Positions 56,349 through 64,000 of a DNA stretch of 64,000 bases are shown in pieces. Origin of the DNA: Candidatus Abyssobacteria bacterium SURF_5 (GTDB lineage Bacteria > Abyssobacteria > SURF-5). How positions within the stretch are numbered: position 1 is the first letter of the stretch; each line of letters begins with the position of its first letter. Under the pieces are notes generated by a model, which saw nothing but the letters and a program-made list of their open reading frames with translations, was not told the origin of the DNA and did not search any database. Where the stretch lies: assembly GCA_003598085.1 (NCBI GenBank), contig QZKU01000127.1, forward strand, positions 1-64,000, given 5' to 3'. The position numbers were made by a program, and so were the translations under genes.

Positions 56349-57662
56349 ATGGGTCAACGCGCACCGAAGGGTATTAGGCTTCACATCGGTCTTTTCGGGC
56401 GGCGCAATGTGGGTAAATCCAGCCTGCTGAACGCCATCACCCGTCAACAGGTCTCTATAGTCTCCGAACAGGCCGGCACAACCACCGACCCCGTCGAAAA
56501 ACCGATGGAACTCCTGCCGCTCGGCCCCGTCCTGTTTATCGATACAGCCGGCATCGACGACGTGGGCGCCCTCGGGGAATTGCGCGTCAAGAGAACGCGC
56601 CAGGTGTTCGAGCGAACGGACCTCGGTGTCCTGATCACCGAGCCCAACACATGGGGCGCCTTCGAAGAACAACTCCTCGAGCAACTCCGGTCGCTGCATA
56701 TCCCGGTCCTTGTCGTCTTCAACAAGATCGACCTCGACCAGCCCAATCCTGCGATTTTGGAGCACCTCATTTCCTCCAAAATCCCCGTAGTCAAAACGGC
56801 GGCCTCTCAAAACGTCGGAATCCTGGATTTTCGGCAGGCCCTGCTCGATGCCGCCCCGCCTGAATTCATCAATAACCCCGCTATCCTTGCCGATCTCATC
56901 GGGCCGGGTGAGATGGCGGTGCTGGTGATCCCAATCGATAAAGAGGCGCCGAAGGGACGCTTGATTCTGCCGCAGGTGCAGGCCATCCGCGATCTGCTCG
57001 ATAACGACTCGTGCTGCGTGATCGTGAAGGAGCGCGAGCTTCGCGATGCGCTCGAAAGCCTGAAACGACCGCCAAGGCTGGTAGTGACCGACTCGCAAGT
57101 TTTTCTGAAAGTAGCCGCCGACACCCCGCGCTCCATCAAATTAACTTCGTTTTCAATCCTGTTCGCGCGCTACAAAGGAAATCTGCTCGAGCAGGTTCTG
57201 GGAGCGCTGGCTATCAAAAGGCTCAAACGCGGCGACCGAATTCTCATTGCCGAAGCCTGCTCACATCACCCGATCGCGGAGGATATCGGCCGCGTCAAAA
57301 TCCCGCGCTGGCTTACCCAGTTTGTCGGCGGAAAGCTTGAGTTCGATACGGTCCAAGGACACGACTTTCCCGAGAACTTGTCGATCTACAAGTTGATCGT
57401 TCATTGCGGCGCCTGCATGTTGAACCGCCGCGAGATGCTCAGTCGCCACATCAAGGCGCGACGGGCAGGCGTGCCGCTTACAAATTACGGGCTCGTCATC
57501 GCTTACTCGCTCGGCATCCTCGAGCGCGCCCTCGAGCCTTTCCCTTCCGCGCTTGACCTGTTGAATGAACACAAGGAATGCCCTCATGAACCACCAGGAA
57601 ATACTCGAATGGTTGAAGGAGAAAGACCGGCGAAATCTCCGGGAACTATGGCGGCAGGCTGA
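56349..57662 (+). CDS. hydF: [FeFe]-hydrogenase maturase HydF (GTPase scaffold)
   Basis: The 437-residue protein has an N-terminal GTPase domain: P-loop GRRNVGKSSLL near residue 16, DTAGIDD, and NKID. The C-terminal cluster-binding region has EACSHHP and HCGACMLNRREM, the C-x-H...C-x2-C ligands of HydF. It carries the 2Fe precursor to apo-HydA. AAGGA lies about 6 nt before the ATG. The last 25 codons extend over the hydE start. Confidence 0.95.
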   Translation: MGQRAPKGIRLHIGLFGRRNVGKSSLLNAITRQQVSIVSEQAGTTTDPVEKPMELLPLGPVLFIDTAGIDDVGALGELRVKRTRQVFERTDLGVLITEPNTWGAFEEQLLEQLRSLHIPVLVVFNKIDLDQPNPAILEHLISSKIPVVKTAASQNVGILDFRQALLDAAPPEFINNPAILADLIGPGEMAVLVIPIDKEAPKGRLILPQVQAIRDLLDNDSCCVIVKERELRDALESLKRPPRLVVTDSQVFLKVAADTPRSIKLTSFSILFARYKGNLLEQVLGALAIKRLKRGDRILIAEACSHHPIAEDIGRVKIPRWLTQFVGGKLEFDTVQGHDFPENLSIYKLIVHCGACMLNRREMLSRHIKARRAGVPLTNYGLVIAYSLGILERALEPFPSALDLLNEHKECPHEPPGNTRMVEGERPAKSPGTMAAG

Positions 57663-58635
57663 CGCAAGCAGGCGCCTGCACGTTGGCGACGAGGTGCACC
57701 TGCGCGGGCTGACCGAAATATCAAACCACTGCGTCCGCCAGTGCGGCTATTGCGGGCTGCGTGCCGGCAACTCCTACATCGAGCGCTACCGGATGAACAA
57801 GACCGAAATCATGGAGTGCGCCGGCGAATGCGTCCGGCGCGAATACGGCACGATTGTCTTGCAGGCCGGCGAAGATTACGGAATTAAAACTCCAGCCCTT
57901 TCGAACCTTATTCAAAGGATAAAAGCGGAGACCCCGCTTGCGGTCACATTGAGCATGGGCGAGCGCCCGCTTGCAGACCTCTCCGAATGGCGCAATGCGG
58001 GCGCCGACCGGTATCTGCTCCGCTTCGAGACTTCCGACCGCCACCTGTACGAGTTGATTCATCCCGCGTACAAAGGAAGAAAGTCCGACAGGATCGTGAC
58101 ACTGCGCGTGCTCAAATCGCTTGGCTATGAAATCGGCGGCGGAGTCATGGTTGGCATTCCAGGCCAGACATATGAAAGTCTGGCGCGCGACATCGAGATC
58201 TTCCGCGAACTCGACCTCGACATGATCGGGATCGGCCCCTATCTGCCGCATCCGCAAACGCCGCTCGGGCGCGGAGAATGGAAACGAAATATTTCCGAAG
58301 CTGAACAGGCGCCAAATGATGAAGAAACGACGCTCAAAATGTTCGCGCTCTCCCGTATCGCCTGTCCCGAAGCGAACATCCCCGCAACCACTGCCCTCGC
58401 GACTCTTAATCCGCAGTCAGGAATCGAGGCCGGCCTCATGAGGGGCGCCAACGTGCTTATGCCCGACCTCACTCCACAGCGGTTCAGAAACAATTATCAG
58501 ATATATCCCGACAGACAAGCCATCCACGACTCGCATGACCTGAGCTTGCGGCGACGCCTCGAAAACATCGACCGGCGGCCCGGCGTCGGGCCCGGCGGTC
58601 GCTTCGATCGGCTCTCCGAGATCATTGCCTTGTAG
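57586..58635 (+). CDS. hydE: [FeFe]-hydrogenase maturase HydE (radical SAM)
   Basis: The ATG at 57586, about 8 nt after AAGGAA, gives 349 residues, the usual HydE length; it overlaps hydF by 77 bp in another frame. The radical SAM motif is CVRQCGYC near residue 50, followed by EIMECAGECVRREYGTIVLQ, VMVGIPGQTYE and MIGIGPYLPHPQTPL. HydE acts on the iron precursor of the H-cluster together with HydG and HydF. It is the last gene of the operon; no clear terminator hairpin could be found before 58795. Confidence 0.95.
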   Translation: MNHQEILEWLKEKDRRNLRELWRQADASRRLHVGDEVHLRGLTEISNHCVRQCGYCGLRAGNSYIERYRMNKTEIMECAGECVRREYGTIVLQAGEDYGIKTPALSNLIQRIKAETPLAVTLSMGERPLADLSEWRNAGADRYLLRFETSDRHLYELIHPAYKGRKSDRIVTLRVLKSLGYEIGGGVMVGIPGQTYESLARDIEIFRELDLDMIGIGPYLPHPQTPLGRGEWKRNISEAEQAPNDEETTLKMFALSRIACPEANIPATTALATLNPQSGIEAGLMRGANVLMPDLTPQRFRNNYQIYPDRQAIHDSHDLSLRRRLENIDRRPGVGPGGRFDRLSEIIAL

Positions 58636-58794
58636 CAAAGGAAAGCCGCCTGTTGCCTTGGTGCAAATTGAAGGTCTACATCATTGTCATCCAGATAGAT
58701 TTCTGTCTTGCGGGAAATGGCTCAGCAGATCGCCGTGAAATGGCAAGAGCAGGAGGTAATAATACTGAGAGCGTGAACGGATAAGGGGAATTTC

Positions 58795-60975
58795 TTAGGA
58801 AACCTTCACCTTTTGAAGCTCTCCGGTCGGAATTTCCTTATCTGTGTTTTCTGTCGCGGCAACCCGCTTCAGCAGAATTCGGCTGTCCGCAACGACGCAT
58901 CCCTTGCCCGCAGGATACACGATGAGCGGGTTGATATCGAGTTCGGCGATCTCGGGATGATCGGTCACCATCTGAGAAAGCCGCAAAATGCAGTCCTTGA
59001 TCGCGTCAATGTCGGATGCCGGTATCCCGCGGATGCCGGTCAATATCCGATAGGATTTGATCGAGCGAATCATCAACTCTGCGCTGATCTCCCACATGGG
59101 CGCCAGGCGAAACGTGACGTCCTTCAGCGCCTCGACAAACGTGCCGCCCAGACCAAACATGCAGATGGGACCGAATTTTTCGTCCCTCGCAGCGCCCAGG
59201 ATCACCTCGACTCCGCCGCGCGCCATGCGCTCGATGAGAATCCCCTTGATCTCGGCTGCCGGATTCACCTTTCTTACATTAGCGAGAATCTCAGTGTATG
59301 CCTTTTGAGCCTGACGGACCGAATTGATCTTTAATTGCACGCCGCCCGCCTCAAATTTGTGCACGATATCGGGCGAACAAATTTTCACTGCGACCGGCAA
59401 ACCCACCTGATCGACCGCCGCCTCGATCTCCGATTCGTCTTTAATAAGCACGCTCTTCAGCACCGGAAAGCCGTAGCACTGGAGTATCTCATTCGCTTCC
59501 TTTTCCGGAAGAAACGCCCTCTCTTTGTTGCGGAGTTTCCCCGCGATAATCTGCGCCGCCGTCTCGGAGTCGGCGGCGACGCGCCTGATCTCACGCTTGC
59601 CGAGTGTCAGGCGATTGCCAAACCGCTCCATTGACGCCATCGCCCTGACGGCTTCCTCGGGGAACGCATAATTCGGAATCCCATGCTGCTCCAGATACCT
59701 CACTCCCTCGGATACGTCGACCACACCCATAAAAGAGCAAAGCACCGGTTTGTTGATTCCCTTCGTCACGCGCGGCACAATTTCAGCCGTGGCCATTATG
59801 TCCGTCATCGCCTGCGGAGTCAGAATGATGATCCCGCCGTCGACGGCCTCGTCCATCAGGATGTCGCGGATTGCAAGCTCGTACCGCTCGTGGGTCGCAT
59901 CTCCGATGATATCGACCGGGTTGTTGATACACGCTGTCACCGGCAGATGCTGCCTCAATTTTTCGCAGGTCTCGGGCGACAGGGACGCAAGCTTTAATCC
60001 GTGCCGAATAGCAGCGTCGGTGGCGATAATGCCCGGCCCGCCTGCATTCGTGATCACCGCTATCCTGTTGCCCTTCGGCATCGGCTGATTTGCGAATGCA
60101 GCCGCGGTATTAAACAATTCGCTCGTGCTCTCGACGCGCTGAATCCCGCTCTGCAGAAAGAGGGCGTCGTACGCCAGATCCGAGCCGGCAAGTGAACCCG
60201 TGTGCGAAGCAGCCGCGCGCGCACCCTCGGGAGAACGACCCGATTTCATCGCCAGGATCGGTTTGTGAGAGTCCCAGGTTATCTCACTGGCGATCTCAAT
60301 GAACCGCCGGCCGTCGCTGATGTCCTCGAGGTACATGAGGATCACATCCGTTTCCGGGTCGTCCTTGAGATACCTGAGCAGGTCCAATTCATTCACATCG
60401 GCCTTATTGCCGAAGCTGACAAACTTGGAGAATCCGATCCCTTCGCCCTCGGCAAAATCGAGGACAGCGGTCCCCAGCGCGCCCGATTGAGAGATAAAAG
60501 CAATGTTGCCCGGCCGGGGCATCTTGCGCGCAAAACTGGCGTTCATACAGACGCTCGGGTTTGTATTTATGATCCCGAGACAATTGGGGCCGATCAGGCG
60601 CAGCCCGCGTTTCCGGACCACTTCCTTCAGCCGCACCTCAAGCTCCGCCCCACGACCAAGGACCTCCTTAAAGCCGGAGCTGATGACCACCACCCCTTTT
60701 ACCCTTTTCTCGATGGCCTCCTCAACTACCGGAAGCACAGATTCGGCAGGAACAATGATAATCGCAACGTCGACTTCGTCGGGAGTATCCAGCAGGCGCG
60801 GATATGCTCTCACTCCGTGTACTGCCTTAGCCTTGGGATTTACCGGATAAAGAACGCCCTGATAACCCGCGAGCAAGTTGCTGAATATGGCGAGACCCAC
60901 GCTCCCCGCCCGGTTCGTTGCTCCAACCACCGCAATGGATTTCGGATTCAATATCTGTTCCAGATCATTGCTCAT
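58795..60975 (-). CDS. ADP-forming acetate-CoA ligase, fused subunits (second copy)
   Basis: The 726-residue paralogue of the 39033-41138 protein begins MSNDLEQILNPKSIAVVGAT with the CoA-binding Rossmann loop, has the phospho-His loop ASHTGSLAGSDLAYDALF near residue 255, and the ATP-grasp part with CSPDIVHKFEAGGVQLKINS and CMFGLGGTFVEALKDVTF. The two copies differ enough to expect different acyl preference or regulation. It has its own sigma-54 promoter and activator site upstream, unlike the first copy. It converges on the hydrogenase operon. Confidence 0.93.
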   Translation of the reverse strand: MSNDLEQILNPKSIAVVGATNRAGSVGLAIFSNLLAGYQGVLYPVNPKAKAVHGVRAYPRLLDTPDEVDVAIIIVPAESVLPVVEEAIEKRVKGVVVISSGFKEVLGRGAELEVRLKEVVRKRGLRLIGPNCLGIINTNPSVCMNASFARKMPRPGNIAFISQSGALGTAVLDFAEGEGIGFSKFVSFGNKADVNELDLLRYLKDDPETDVILMYLEDISDGRRFIEIASEITWDSHKPILAMKSGRSPEGARAAASHTGSLAGSDLAYDALFLQSGIQRVESTSELFNTAAAFANQPMPKGNRIAVITNAGGPGIIATDAAIRHGLKLASLSPETCEKLRQHLPVTACINNPVDIIGDATHERYELAIRDILMDEAVDGGIIILTPQAMTDIMATAEIVPRVTKGINKPVLCSFMGVVDVSEGVRYLEQHGIPNYAFPEEAVRAMASMERFGNRLTLGKREIRRVAADSETAAQIIAGKLRNKERAFLPEKEANEILQCYGFPVLKSVLIKDESEIEAAVDQVGLPVAVKICSPDIVHKFEAGGVQLKINSVRQAQKAYTEILANVRKVNPAAEIKGILIERMARGGVEVILGAARDEKFGPICMFGLGGTFVEALKDVTFRLAPMWEISAELMIRSIKSYRILTGIRGIPASDIDAIKDCILRLSQMVTDHPEIAELDINPLIVYPAGKGCVVADSRILLKRVAATENTDKEIPTGELQKVKVS

Positions 60976-61070
60976 CGGTTACTGATCCCCTTGCATTATG
61001 AAAAAACATCCACTGTACCATACACGTTGCGGCCCGGATGGTTTTGCACCCCCCAATTGTTCCTTCAAAG

Positions 61071-61088
61071 TGCAATAGCCGTGCCGAA
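61071..61088 (-). promoter_or_regulatory. Sigma-54 promoter of the second acetate-CoA ligase
   Basis: The minus strand reads TTCGGCACGGCTATTGCA, nearly the full consensus TTGGCACG-N4-TTGCA, with GG (61085-61084) and GC (61073-61072) 10 nt apart. The predicted leader is about 85 nt to the ATG at 60975. This is the best of the four sigma-54 sites in the window. Confidence 0.78.
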
Positions 61089-61184
61089 CTGATTTCGCTC
61101 TTTTTCCACTTAATTTTGACACAAAAACAGGCATCTTGTGGAGGAATCCGGTGATTTTCGCCGAAATCGGGTTGGAAACTGAAA

Positions 61185-61215
61185 GGCAATCCTTCAGTCT
61201 GTAAAAAAATCCGAC
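61185..61215 (-). promoter_or_regulatory. Upstream activator site, copy C
   Basis: The third related motif, ending TGTAAAAAAATCCGAC in the plus orientation, about 97 bp upstream of the sigma-54 promoter at 61071-61088. It matches copy B at about 23 of 31 positions; the TGTAAA half-site is intact and the other half (CTTCAG) is degenerate. Confidence 0.6.
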
Positions 61216-61322
61216 AGTGGCTCGGCCGGAGAACGAGCCCAGGGTCCGCCTCCAGCCTTTCGCTGCGCACCCCTCACGGGTTTAGCATGAACTTTCCCGC
61301 GACAGTTGACGCCCGCTTCTTT

Positions 61323-62525
61323 CTACCGTTTGGCTTCTTGGGCGTTCAGAGTCAGAGCCAGTTCCTGGTTTTTTTGCAACACCGTAATCGAGAAGCTTTC
61401 GCCCACCAGCGCGCTCCCGAATGCGGTAATTACATCATCGGCATTACGAATGGCCCTCGCATTCACGTGCGTAATAATGTCGCCCGCCCGCAATCCGGCT
61501 TGATCCGCGGGACTCCTCATTTCCACCGATCGCACGAGCGCCCCGCCGGCAGGCAATCCGAGAGCGCGGGCAGTTTCTTCATCCACCGTTGCAACCGTGA
61601 AACCGAGCCACACATCACGCACTCTGCCGTACCGCTCCACTTCATCCAGTATCTTCTTCACACGGTTGATCGGGATTGCAAATCCAATGCCGAGTGAGCC
61701 GCCGCTTCGGGTGAATATGAACGTGTTGATGCCGATCGCCTCACCTTTGTAATTCACCAGTGGACCGCCGCTGTTGCCCGGATTGATGGCCGCGTCCGTC
61801 TGGATCATATCAACATAGACTCGCCCGCTGGGATCCGGCTTGAACGATCGCATCTTGGCGCTTACCACCCCAAGCGTCACCGACGGGTGGGCGTCCTCAA
61901 GAAGATTACCGAAAGGATTTCCGATGGCGATAGCCCATTCACCCACCATCAGATCATCCGAGTCGCCCATCGCGACGTACGGCAGATTCTCCGCATCCAC
62001 TTTGATAATGGCAATATCCGAGGGCTCATGCACGCCCGCCAGTTCCCCCGTCAGCGTCAACCCATCGGGAGTCACAACGGTTATCTCCTCCGCGCCGTGG
62101 ACCACATGCTCATTCGTGACAACATATCCGTCCGGCGACACGATCACGCCGGAGCCGATATTCGGAATCGCCTGCCGATATCTGTACAGCCGGCTGGGCG
62201 GCATGATATCGCCAAAAAAGAAGTGGAAAAATTCGTCGTACTCCGGGAAGTGCCCCCGCACAACCTGAGTGGTAACCACACCGATGCTGACTACGGCCGG
62301 ACTCGCTTTACCGGCAGCATCCACAATCACCGTCCTCACTTCCTCCTGCGTGGGCGGCCGGCTCTGACCGGACGGTTGTGGCGGTTCAAGCGAATGCGAG
62401 TTGCGCGGCGCCTGAAGGATAAAGAGACCAGCCACCGCCAACATCAAGAACGCCAAAGCAATGCCGCTTATGGCTCGATGAGGCGCAATCCGGCGCTTTT
62501 TCCGAAATTCTATCTTCTCGCTCAT
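61323..62525 (-). CDS. HtrA/DegP-family serine protease with PDZ domain
   Basis: The 400-residue protein has a cytoplasmic basic N-terminus and one membrane anchor (about 20-37), so the protease faces the periplasm. The catalytic triad is His140 (VVTNEHVVHG), Asp170 (EPSDIAIIKVD) and Ser252 (INPGNSGGPLV). A single PDZ domain follows (about 300-395; GLPAGGALVRSVEMRSPADQ, AGLRAGDIITHVN), making it DegS-like in plan. It degrades or senses misfolded envelope proteins. Its start shares a base with the comB stop (TAATG), so the two are coupled. Confidence 0.94.
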   Translation of the reverse strand: MSEKIEFRKKRRIAPHRAISGIALAFLMLAVAGLFILQAPRNSHSLEPPQPSGQSRPPTQEEVRTVIVDAAGKASPAVVSIGVVTTQVVRGHFPEYDEFFHFFFGDIMPPSRLYRYRQAIPNIGSGVIVSPDGYVVTNEHVVHGAEEITVVTPDGLTLTGELAGVHEPSDIAIIKVDAENLPYVAMGDSDDLMVGEWAIAIGNPFGNLLEDAHPSVTLGVVSAKMRSFKPDPSGRVYVDMIQTDAAINPGNSGGPLVNYKGEAIGINTFIFTRSGGSLGIGFAIPINRVKKILDEVERYGRVRDVWLGFTVATVDEETARALGLPAGGALVRSVEMRSPADQAGLRAGDIITHVNARAIRNADDVITAFGSALVGESFSITVLQKNQELALTLNAQEAKR

Positions 62526-63256
62526 TACGACTTCCTCACTATCAGGCCGCCGTGCAAGACCGGAATAACAGAGAACTTATTGGCCTCGGCGGCGAATTCT
62601 ATATCCTTCTCAAATCCCAATTCGACCAGACCCCTTCCGTGGGCGCTCTCCCTTTTCATCATGCCCGCAACATCATGCTGGTGCGCCCTCCAAAGCGCCA
62701 CGGCTTCCTCGGCCCGCTCTGAAAGCTTGCGCTGCAGATCCTCAAGCAGCATTCCCGCACATGCGGTATCCTCGATGGAAGGTTCACCGCGGGTACCGGC
62801 ACATACCATAAGAATCGGTTTTTCCACCGTTTTCAAAAAATCCGCAACAGCTTTTCCGTTCACAAATGCAGCCATTAATACCGTATCGGCTCCGGCGCAG
62901 GATCGGATGGCGCGCGTGCCGTTGGTCGTCGTGAAAATGATAAAGCGCCCAAAAATATTTTCGCGACTGTACTCGAGCGGCGAATTACCGAAATGAAACC
63001 CCTCTATTTTCAATCCATTGCGCTCGCCGCCAAGAAGATATTGTTTTTCCGCCGCAACCCGCCGCGCCTCCTCCGGCGTCTCCACAGGCAATATTCCCGC
63101 GCATTGGTTGGCAAGTGCGGTAACAATCGTAGTTGTCGCCCGCAGAACGTCGACCACAACGCAAACCGCCTTTTCTACCTTCTCCAGCTTCACCTCTTCG
63201 GCCGTGAGAAGAACATCCGCTCCCAAAGCCTCGATTCCGCCTCTTGCTTTCTTCAT
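62525..63256 (-). CDS. comB: ComB-like 2-phosphosulfolactate phosphatase family protein
   Basis: The 243-residue protein has the ComB family motifs VVDVLRATTTIVTAL near residue 36, GERNGLKIEGFHFGNSP near 77, and FTTTNGTRAI near 107. The archetype dephosphorylates 2-phosphosulfolactate in coenzyme M synthesis; in bacteria without coenzyme M the same family occurs with unclear or sulfolactate-related roles. No other coenzyme M or sulfolactate gene is seen nearby. AGGA precedes the ATG. It is coupled to the HtrA gene. Confidence 0.88.
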   Translation of the reverse strand: MKKARGGIEALGADVLLTAEEVKLEKVEKAVCVVVDVLRATTTIVTALANQCAGILPVETPEEARRVAAEKQYLLGGERNGLKIEGFHFGNSPLEYSRENIFGRFIIFTTTNGTRAIRSCAGADTVLMAAFVNGKAVADFLKTVEKPILMVCAGTRGEPSIEDTACAGMLLEDLQRKLSERAEEAVALWRAHQHDVAGMMKRESAHGRGLVELGFEKDIEFAAEANKFSVIPVLHGGLIVRKS

Positions 63257-63265
63257 CCTATCTTC

Positions 63266-64000
63266 CTAAAGATTAACCGTTTGTCCCGAATATAGAATAC
63301 CACATCCTATGCCATGGCTTAACAGGCGCCGCCGAAAGCGCTCCAAAGAATTCTCAAGCTCAAGGTCATATTCCGTCACCCTCTTCCCGGCAATAAGATC
63401 CACATATTTGCCGGCACAATCAAAATGCATGGGAATCACGTATTTCGGACGAATAGCCTTAGCCAGTTCTTCTGCATAATTGACGTCCATGCCGTCGGCT
63501 CCATTCAACCATGGATAGAATGCGCAGGAAACCTGAAGGATCGCGACGTCGATCGCTCGATCCTTCAGAAATTCAACGATTCCCCAGTCAAAACGGGTGT
63601 CACCACTGAAGTAAATGCTCCTCTCCCCCTCAAGAAGGTAGCCCAGTGCATTCCTTGACAATGGATGAACGGCCGGAACTCCCGTTATTGTAATATCCCC
63701 TCTCTTTATGACACCTCCCGGACTCAGATCATGAACATGGGGAACGCGCGCCCTCCGGGCCCGCAGGATTATTCCGGGCGGCCCGATGACAAGAGAATTC
63801 AGCCGGCGAGCAACCGCAAAAGCTTCTTGACACACATGATCGATGTGCCCGTGAGAGACCAGCATCAGGTCGCACCGTTCAATCGATTTCGCCCTCACAC
63901 CGACCGGAAAAATGCGTCGGGCAAACAGCCGATTGACAAATCCCGACGTCCCAAACCAGGGATCGGTGAATATCACCTGCCCGTTAAGCTCAAGCTTAAA
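63266..64000 (-). CDS. Metallo-beta-lactamase-fold hydrolase, UlaG-like, N-terminus beyond the window
   Basis: The open frame runs off the right end; residues before the GTG at 63976 (FKLELNGQ) continue in frame, so the true start lies beyond 64000. The zinc motif SHGHIDHV is intact, with FTDPWFGTSGF near the visible start, IYFSGDTRFDWG as the later metal-ligand strand, and VIPMHFDCAGK near the C-terminus. This pattern is typical of UlaG-like/YtkL-type hydrolases of uncertain substrate. It is 9 bp upstream of comB and probably in the same operon. Confidence 0.88.
   Translation of the reverse strand, partial: FKLELNGQVIFTDPWFGTSGFVNRLFARRIFPVGVRAKSIERCDLMLVSHGHIDHVCQEAFAVARRLNSLVIGPPGIILRARRARVPHVHDLSPGGVIKRGDITITGVPAVHPLSRNALGYLLEGERSIYFSGDTRFDWGIVEFLKDRAIDVAILQVSCAFYPWLNGADGMDVNYAEELAKAIRPKYVIPMHFDCAGKYVDLIAGKRVTEYDLELENSLERFRRRLLSHGIGCGILYSGQTVNL

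Larger units (their letters stand above)
60976..61322. other. Intergenic regulatory region upstream of the second acetate-CoA ligase
   Basis: About 347 bp without a gene. It contains the sigma-54 promoter at 61071-61088 and activator copy C at 61185-61215, and the tail end of the HtrA transcript region beyond. Confidence 0.6.

Noticed and set aside
1-64000. CRISPR arrays, rRNA genes and complete tRNA genes
   Set aside because: I looked for regularly spaced repeats and for conserved rRNA and tRNA cores and saw none apart from the tRNA-fMet fragment at 907-952.

Overview
The window looks like a piece of chromosome from an uncultivated anaerobic bacterium with two membranes. Outer-membrane biology is suggested by the ABC exporter with a periplasmic adaptor and by the membrane-anchored HtrA protease. 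The DNA is moderately GC-rich and the genes are densely packed. I cannot name the phylum from sequence alone. Anaerobic energy metabolism is indicated by a trimeric [FeFe]-hydrogenase with its three maturases, two fused ADP-forming acetate-CoA ligases, an acetyl-CoA hydrolase/transferase, an AMP-forming acetyl-CoA synthetase and a PPDK-like enzyme. The cell appears to use selenocysteine: a DUF3179 gene has an in-frame UGA followed by a textbook bacterial SECIS hairpin.

Layout. Positions 1-950 are probably the end of an integrated element: a partial ankyrin-repeat gene, a gene-poor stretch, and a 3' fragment of a tRNA-fMet gene followed by its terminator. Positions 1.1-14.5 kb are carbohydrate-oriented: 6-phosphogluconate dehydrogenase, a GH15 glucoamylase/trehalase-like enzyme fused to DUF547, an ECF sigma/zinc-finger anti-sigma pair, an IS630 element with a +1 frameshift site, a secreted protein, an SDR dehydrogenase, the selenoprotein, a second GH15 enzyme and a fatty-acid hydroxylase-like membrane protein. 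Positions 14.5-25.3 kb hold an SNF2 helicase with a SWIM finger, a HEAT-repeat protein, two copies (one dead) of a small unknown gene, an ABC export operon and a sulfatase-superfamily protein with a Thr in the nucleophile position.

Positions 25.5-36.8 kb, on the minus strand, read as histidine kinase, two receiver-only response regulators, a 1750-residue protein ending in GAPDH and PGK domains, and a 1104-residue PPDK-like protein without the PEP/pyruvate barrel. Positions 37.1-45.8 kb are an acetate/acyl-CoA region (CoA-transferase-GNAT, ADP-forming ligase, OFA-type transporter, acs, receiver-CBS regulator). Positions 46.2-58.6 kb, on the plus strand, are a hydrogenase operon: HydC, HydB fused to a GltD-like flavoprotein, HydA, a receiver protein, a tandem DsrC-like gene with a G8 frameshift, a membrane histidine kinase, HydG, HydF and HydE. 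The right end carries a second ADP-forming ligase, HtrA, ComB and a partial metallo-beta-lactamase-fold protein.

The parts appear to be tied together by sigma-54. I find four -24/-12 elements with correct GG-N10-GC spacing, before the kinase/regulator/GAPDH-PGK operon, the receiver-CBS/acs region, the hydrogenase operon and the second acetate-CoA ligase. Three copies of a shared 31-bp motif lie about 80-100 bp upstream of three of them, where an NtrC-type activator would bind. This suggests one regulon controlling hydrogen, acetate and lower-glycolysis functions.
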